Positions 59,529 through 64,000 of a stretch of DNA of 64,000 bases are shown here, in pieces. Location: contig CAWCVL010000007.1 of assembly GCA_963798985.1 (NCBI GenBank), positions 806,001-870,000 of the forward strand, given 5' to 3'. This stretch comes from JACCTU01 sp963798985. GTDB taxonomy: Bacteria > Actinomycetota > Thermoleophilia > Gaiellales > Gaiellaceae. Under the pieces are notes generated by a model that ran no database searches, was not told the origin of the DNA, and saw only the letters and a list, made by a program, of their open reading frames with translations. Each line of letters begins with the position of its first letter. Position 1 is the first letter of the stretch. A program made the position numbers and the translations under genes.

Positions 59529-61730
59529 CTATCCCTGAGACGGGGTGACGCGGAACGCGTCGAACACGGCGTCCACGTTTCGGAGCGCCGTGAGCAGGCT
59601 GCGGAGCGACTTGATGTCGCCGACTTCGGCGACGTACCAGTTCTTGGCGAGCTGGTCCTCGACGCTTCCGCCGTACGAGACGATGTTCGCGCCGTGCTCG
59701 GCGAAGGTGCGCGCGACGTCCTCGAGCAGGCGTGGGCGATCCCACGAGTCGACCGCGATGTGCACGCGGAAGCTGGTCTTGTGGCCGTCCGACCACTCGA
59801 CGTCCGTGAAGCGCTCGGGGTTCCGCATCAACGCCTTCACGTTCGGGCAGTCGAGCCGGTGAATCGTGACGCCCTTGCCCAGTGAGATGTAGCCGGCGAT
59901 GTCGTCGCCGGGAACCGGCGTGCAGCACTTCGCGAGCCTCACGAGGACGCCCTGCGCGCCCTTGACGATCACACCCATCTCGCCGTCGTCGATCGGCTTG
60001 GCGCGCGTCTGCTTCTTGGGGAGCGTCTCCTCCTCTGCCACGCCCTCCGACTTGAGGCGCTGGAGCACCTTCTTGACGATCTGCGCGGGCGGAAGCTTCC
60101 CGGAGCCGAGCGCGAGGTAGAAGTCCTCCGCCTTCTTGAAGCCGGAGTCGCGGATGATCTGCGCGAGGACGGCCGAGCCCGCGAGCTTGCGGTACGGCAA
60201 GTTCTGCCGCTTGAGGGCCTCCTCGAGCGCCTCGCGGCCCTTCGCCTCGGTCTCCTCCTTCGTCTCGCGTGAGAACCACTGGCGGATCTTGTTGCGCGCG
60301 CGCGAGGAAGCCGCGAGCGACATCCAGTCTCGCGAGGGACCGCGCCCCGTCTTCGCGGTGAGGATCTCGACGAAGTCGCCGCTCTTCAGCCGGTAGTGCA
60401 GCGGCACGATCCGCGCGTTCACCTTCGCGCCGACCGTGCGATGACCGACGTCGGTGTGGACTGCGTAGGCGAAGTCGATCGGCGTCGCCCCGGCGGGCAG
60501 CGTCTTCACCTCGCCCTTCGGCGTGAAGACGAACACCTCGTCGTCGAAGAGGTCGGTGCGGAAGTTCCGCATGAACTCCTTCGGGTCGGCCTCCTCGGCC
60601 TGCGAGTCCATCAGCTGCTTGACCCAGGCGAGCCACTGCTCGTCCGGCGCCTTGCCGTGCTTGTACGCCCAGTGCGCGGCGATCCCGAGCTCGGACATCT
60701 CGTGCATCTCGCGCGTGCGGATCTGGATCTCGAGCGGCCGCCCCTCGGGCCCGATCACCGTCGTGTGCAACGAGCGGTAGCCGTTGAACTTCGGCATCGC
60801 GAGAAAGTCCTTGAAGCGGCCCGGCATCGGCTTCCACAGCGAGTGGATCAGCCCGAGCGCGCCGTAGCAGTCGCGTGTCCCCTCTTCCCCGCCGCGTTCG
60901 ACGATGACGCGCATGGCGGTGAGGTCGTAGATCTCGTTGAACTCGCGACCCTTCTTCGCCATCTTCTCGTAGATCGAGTAGAAGTGCTTCGCTCGAGACG
61001 AGATCTCGGCCGGAATGTCGACCTTGGCGAGCTCCGCCTCGAGCTGCGCGGCGGCCTCGCGAACGTGCGCCTCACGATTCGCGCGACGGTCGGAGACGAG
61101 CGCCTTGATCTCCTCGTACTTGCGCGGGTGCAGCGCCTCGAACGCGAGGTCCTCCAGCTCCCACTTGAACGCGTGGATGCCGAGGCGGTGCGCGAGCGGC
61201 GCGTAGACCTCGAGCGTCTCCTTCGACGTCTGCACCTGCTTCTGCTTCGGCAGGTGCTCGATCGTGCGCATGTTGTGCAGGCGGTCCGCGAGCTTGATCG
61301 GGATGACCCGAGGGTCGTCGGCCATCGCCACGATCATCTTGCGGTAGTTGTCGGCCTGGGTCTGCTCGCGGGTCTGGAACTGGATCCGCGTCAGCTTCGT
61401 CACACCCTCGACGAGCTGCGCGATCTCGCCGCCGAACTCGGCGCGCACGTCGTCGAGCTCGACGTCCGTGTCCTCGACGACGTCGTGCAGGAGGGCGGCC
61501 GCGACGGTCTGCTCGTCGAGGCGGAGCTCGGCACAGAGCTTCGCGACCGACCACGGATGCCAGATGAAGTCCTCGCCCGAGCGCCTCAGCTGGCCCTCGT
61601 GGGCCGTGGCGGCGTAGGCGAAGGCCTTCGCCAGCAGCTCGAGGTCGGCGTCGGGATTTGACTCCGAGACGGCTGCGAGCAGCTGGTCGACGAGGTCTTT
61701 GTGCTTCTCGGTGACGTCGACGACCGTCAT
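59529..61730 (-). CDS. rel: Bifunctional (p)ppGpp synthetase/hydrolase RelA/SpoT
   Basis: 733 residues. The HD hydrolase domain has HPWSVAKLCAELRLDEQTVAAALLHDVVEDT with His82-Asp83, ADRLHNMRTIEHLP and YAPLAHRLGIHAFKWELEDLAF. The synthetase domain follows (RFKDFLAMPKFNGYRSLHTTVIGPEG..EIQIRTREMHEMSELGIAAHWAYK). TGS (VFVFTPKGEVKTLPAGATPIDFAYAVHTDVGHR), conserved-Cys (RLAKCCTPVPGDDI) and ACT (RVHIAVDSWDRPRLLEDVARTFAEHGANIVS) domains complete the long Rel form. Single copies in Actinobacteria perform both synthesis and hydrolysis. Confidence 0.95.
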   Translation of the reverse strand: MTVVDVTEKHKDLVDQLLAAVSESNPDADLELLAKAFAYAATAHEGQLRRSGEDFIWHPWSVAKLCAELRLDEQTVAAALLHDVVEDTDVELDDVRAEFGGEIAQLVEGVTKLTRIQFQTREQTQADNYRKMIVAMADDPRVIPIKLADRLHNMRTIEHLPKQKQVQTSKETLEVYAPLAHRLGIHAFKWELEDLAFEALHPRKYEEIKALVSDRRANREAHVREAAAQLEAELAKVDIPAEISSRAKHFYSIYEKMAKKGREFNEIYDLTAMRVIVERGGEEGTRDCYGALGLIHSLWKPMPGRFKDFLAMPKFNGYRSLHTTVIGPEGRPLEIQIRTREMHEMSELGIAAHWAYKHGKAPDEQWLAWVKQLMDSQAEEADPKEFMRNFRTDLFDDEVFVFTPKGEVKTLPAGATPIDFAYAVHTDVGHRTVGAKVNARIVPLHYRLKSGDFVEILTAKTGRGPSRDWMSLAASSRARNKIRQWFSRETKEETEAKGREALEEALKRQNLPYRKLAGSAVLAQIIRDSGFKKAEDFYLALGSGKLPPAQIVKKVLQRLKSEGVAEEETLPKKQTRAKPIDDGEMGVIVKGAQGVLVRLAKCCTPVPGDDIAGYISLGKGVTIHRLDCPNVKALMRNPERFTDVEWSDGHKTSFRVHIAVDSWDRPRLLEDVARTFAEHGANIVSYGGSVEDQLAKNWYVAEVGDIKSLRSLLTALRNVDAVFDAFRVTPSQG

Positions 61731-61793
61731 TTCTCCAAGTGTAGACGGGGGTTCTCTCTACAGAGGATCGGCGGATCGGCCGATGAACAAGAG

Positions 61794-61931
61794 ATGGTCA
61801 TGCTCCGAATTCGCAGACTCCGACGAAATCCGGCACGCGAGATCGCGCGGGCACTCGTCGCGCTCGACCGCGCCGCCGCCGAGGCTCGCCCACGGCCGAG
61901 GCGCCGTGCGGGCGTCTCGCTCGTCAAGTAA
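61794..61931 (+). CDS. Possible small Arg-rich protein, 45 residues
   Basis: ATG 61794 gives MVMLRIRRLRRNPAREIARALVALDRAAAEARPRPRRRAGVSLVK, with AAGAG just upstream. It lies in the 208-base gap between relA and the acetyltransferase, opposite strand to both. Very basic, no known domain, and could be chance. It converges with the acetyltransferase 3' end. Confidence 0.25.
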   Translation: MVMLRIRRLRRNPAREIARALVALDRAAAEARPRPRRRAGVSLVK

Positions 61932-61938
61932 CAGTCTG

Positions 61939-62454
61939 TTACAAGCCCTCGTAGAACGGCGCGAGCGGCGGCGGGTAGATCACGCGTCCGCGGGCCTGGT
62001 CGACGTACGCCGGGAGGCGCACGGCCTGGAACGCCGCTTCCGGGATGGTCTCGTGGGGACGCTCCAGCCCGAGCTCCGAGGCTGCGACGAAGCCGAACCG
62101 CGAGTAGTAGCGCGGGTCCCCCTCGACGATCACGAGCGGCTCGGTGCGCTGGGCCGAGATGCGTAACCCCTTGCGGACGAGCGCGCTTCCGATGCCTTGG
62201 CGCTGCCGGTCGGGTCGGACGGCGAGCGGCGACAGCATGAGGATGCTCGTACCGCCGACGAGCTCGGCGAGCGTGAACATGACGTGGCCGACGATCGCAC
62301 CGTCGATCTCGGCGACGAGCGCCAATTCCGGCAGATAGCCCGCGGATGCCCGGAAGCCCTCGACGAGCCGCGCCTCGTCCGGTGAGCCGAACGCCGCCTC
62401 AACGACCGACGCGATCGCGTCGTCGTCCTCCGAGCGCTCCGCGCGGACGATCAC
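61939..62454 (-). CDS. GNAT-family N-acetyltransferase
   Basis: 171 residues. The acetyl-CoA binding motif LSPLAVRPDRQRQGIGSALVRKGLR is near residue 78, with VIVEGDPRYYSRFGFVAA after it. The ERSEDDDAIASVVEAAFG start and YYSRFGFVAASELG segment resemble the YhbS/putative acetyltransferase subgroup. Acceptor unknown. The GTG at 62454 overlaps the recJ stop by four bases (GTGA). Confidence 0.85.
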   Translation of the reverse strand: MIVRAERSEDDDAIASVVEAAFGSPDEARLVEGFRASAGYLPELALVAEIDGAIVGHVMFTLAELVGGTSILMLSPLAVRPDRQRQGIGSALVRKGLRISAQRTEPLVIVEGDPRYYSRFGFVAASELGLERPHETIPEAAFQAVRLPAYVDQARGRVIYPPPLAPFYEGL

Positions 62455-64000
62455 GCAGCGCGCGCGAGCGCCGGCTGCTCGAGCAGCGCGCGGAAGCGCT
62501 CCGACTCGAGCAGGCTGCGCGGCTCCCCGCCCGGCGCGAGCCCGAGCTCTTCGAAGATCTCCTGGGCGGCGGGGTCGCGTTCGTCTTTTCGGAACTCCGC
62601 GACGAGCCAGTCGCGCAGCCCGATGTATCCGTCCGGCGCGTCGAAGACGCGTCGGACGACGAGTTGCGGCGCGACCGTGCCGTTCCAATGGTTCGCCTGC
62701 AGACGGAAGGCGACGTCGAAGCGTCCGTCGGTCTGGAAACGTTCCAGCTGACCGCCGAGGCCGAACGCGATCGCCCCGCCCGCGCGCACGCGGAAGCGCA
62801 GGTGCTTCCCCTCGCCGACGGTCGCGAGGTCGCGGAGCTCGCAGCTCTCGGCGAGGATCGTCACCTCGGGATTGCCCATCCCGAAGGGTGCGAGCTTCGC
62901 GAGCTCCTCGCAGAGCTCGAGCGTCGGGACCGTCTTCGGCGGGAGCACCGCGTCGACGTACGTGACGGGCCGCAAGTCCTCCTCGACGAGGTGTTCCTCG
63001 GCGTGCGCGGCGAACGCGCGCGCGAACTCCTCGACGTTCTCGCGTCGAATCGAGAGCCCGGCGGCCGCGCGGTGGCCACCGAAGCGCTCGAGCGCGTCCG
63101 AGCAGGCGGCGAGGCCGCCGTGCAGGTCGAACGCGGACACCGAGCGGCCCGAGCCCTTCCAGAGCTCGTCGCCGCCGGCGATCATCACGACCGGGCGGTT
63201 GAACCTCTCGACGAGCCGAGAGGCGACGATCCCGATCACGCCTTCGTGCCAGCCTTCGCCCGCGACGACGTACGCGCGGCGGCGTTGCTCCGCCTCGGTC
63301 CACTCCCCGACCTGCGCGACCGCCTCGCGAAGGATCCTGTCCTCGACCTGCTGGCGCTCGCGGTTCAGCTCTTCCAGCCTGGACGCGAGCCGCGATGCTT
63401 CCTCGCGATCGTCGGTCAGCAGCAGCTCGAGCGCCGCCGCCGGGTGGCCGAGCCTCCCGGCGGCGTTGATCCTCGGCGCGAGCCGGAAGCCGACCGCGCC
63501 CGTGTCGACGATCGCGGGGTCGACGTGCGCCGCGCGCATCAACGCCTGCAGTCCCGCCTTCTGCGTTCGCGCGAGCGCGCGCAACCCGGCGCTCGCGAGC
63601 GCGCGGTTCTCGTCGAGGAGCGGCACGACGTCGGCAACGGTGGCGAGCGCGACGAGGTCGAGATGCTTGTCGACGTCGGCTCCGAGCGCGCCGAGCAGCT
63701 TGTAGGCGACTCCGGTGCCGCAGAGCTCGGGAAAGGGATAGCGCGACGGGCGCGTCGCGACGATCGGGCAGTCCGGAAGCGTCTCGCCCGGACGGTGATG
63801 GTCAGTCACGATCACGTCGAGCCCGAGCGCCTTGGCGCGCGCGACCTCCTCGACGGCGGTGATCCCGCAGTCGACGGTCAGCACCAGGGCACAACCTTCT
63901 TCCGCGAGCCGCTCGATCGTCTGACCCGCCAGGCCGTAGCCCTCGTCGAAGCGGCTCGGGAGGTGCCAATCGACGTTCGCGCCGAGCTCGCGCAGCGAGG
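62451..64000 (-). CDS. recJ: Single-stranded-DNA-specific exonuclease RecJ, 5' end off the window
   Basis: RecJ degrades single-stranded DNA 5' to 3' in recombination and mismatch repair. The protein begins mid-sequence at LRELGANVDWHLPSRFDEGYGL (the DHH domain after motif I). LVLTVDCGI, VIVTDHHRPGETLP (DHH motif), LVALATVADVVPLLDENR and FRLAPRINAAGRLGHP follow. The DHHA1 domain has GEGWHEGVIGIVASRLVERFNRPVVMI, GSGRSV and FGGHRAAAGLSI, and a C-terminal OB-like domain is present. No frame breaks in the visible 516 codons. The N-terminus lies beyond base 64000. Confidence 0.93.
   Translation of the reverse strand, partial: SLRELGANVDWHLPSRFDEGYGLAGQTIERLAEEGCALVLTVDCGITAVEEVARAKALGLDVIVTDHHRPGETLPDCPIVATRPSRYPFPELCGTGVAYKLLGALGADVDKHLDLVALATVADVVPLLDENRALASAGLRALARTQKAGLQALMRAAHVDPAIVDTGAVGFRLAPRINAAGRLGHPAAALELLLTDDREEASRLASRLEELNRERQQVEDRILREAVAQVGEWTEAEQRRRAYVVAGEGWHEGVIGIVASRLVERFNRPVVMIAGGDELWKGSGRSVSAFDLHGGLAACSDALERFGGHRAAAGLSIRRENVEEFARAFAAHAEEHLVEEDLRPVTYVDAVLPPKTVPTLELCEELAKLAPFGMGNPEVTILAESCELRDLATVGEGKHLRFRVRAGGAIAFGLGGQLERFQTDGRFDVAFRLQANHWNGTVAPQLVVRRVFDAPDGYIGLRDWLVAEFRKDERDPAAQEIFEELGLAPGGEPRSLLESERFRALLEQPALARAA

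Overview
The window looks like a piece of an Actinomycetota chromosome, most likely class Thermoleophilia (Gaiellales/Solirubrobacterales). This is inferred from the very high GC, the GTG/TTG starts, the dense GTGA stop/start overlaps, a fused PafBC regulator, a Cys-type CcmE and the 2-phosphoglycerate kinase/cyclic 2,3-diphosphoglycerate synthetase pair. No database search was possible. I see no rRNA, tRNA, CRISPR array, insertion sequence or prophage. No stretch longer than about 210 bases lacks a gene.

Layout. 1-12.4 kb (minus strand) is the cell-wall and division (dcw) cluster. In transcription order it reads mraZ-rsmH-ftsL-ftsI-murE-murF-mraY-murD-ftsW-murG-murC-murB, driven from a promoter overlapped by MraZ-box repeats. 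12.4-17 kb holds a PfkB kinase, an ECF sigma factor coupled to an O6-alkylguanine repair protein, a degenerate response regulator, a kelch protein and a hydrolase. 17-24 kb (minus) is queA-tgt-yajC-secDF followed by a phasin-like gene and ubiB. 24.5-29 kb has a two-component system preceded by a secreted protein, and a DMFase-like secreted protein. 29-34.4 kb has acyl-CoA metabolism (thiolase, 3-hydroxyacyl-CoA dehydrogenase, aldehyde dehydrogenase), a cyclic-nucleotide-binding protein and zinc-ribbon proteins. 34.5-41 kb carries PafBC, an orphan sensor kinase coupled to queG, and a quinone oxidoreductase. 41-44.4 kb (minus) is a cyclic 2,3-diphosphoglycerate operon (cpgS-pgk2-glpX-DUF59). 44.5-51.1 kb holds a phosphodiesterase-like enzyme, a nuclease-like protein with hpt, an M23 peptidase and cytochrome c maturation genes ccmE-ccmF. 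51.2-64 kb carries a TIM-barrel endonuclease-IV-like protein, a GT-C membrane protein, a large adenylate cyclase/AAA/TPR regulator, phosphomannomutase, thioesterase, RelA/Spo and RecJ (cut by the window edge).

Two features run across the window. First, a roughly 90-bp, two-hairpin interspersed repeat occurs six times (five full, one half). In all five full copies the GC hairpin followed by TTTA lies directly behind a stop codon in the same orientation, so it may act as a portable terminator. Second, at least 16 net +1 frameshifts break otherwise well-conserved genes (murB, murF, murE, secDF, thiolase, cpgS and others), mostly at short G or C runs. They look like sequencing insertions rather than real gene decay. 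Genes affected are annotated as single CDS with the break stated.
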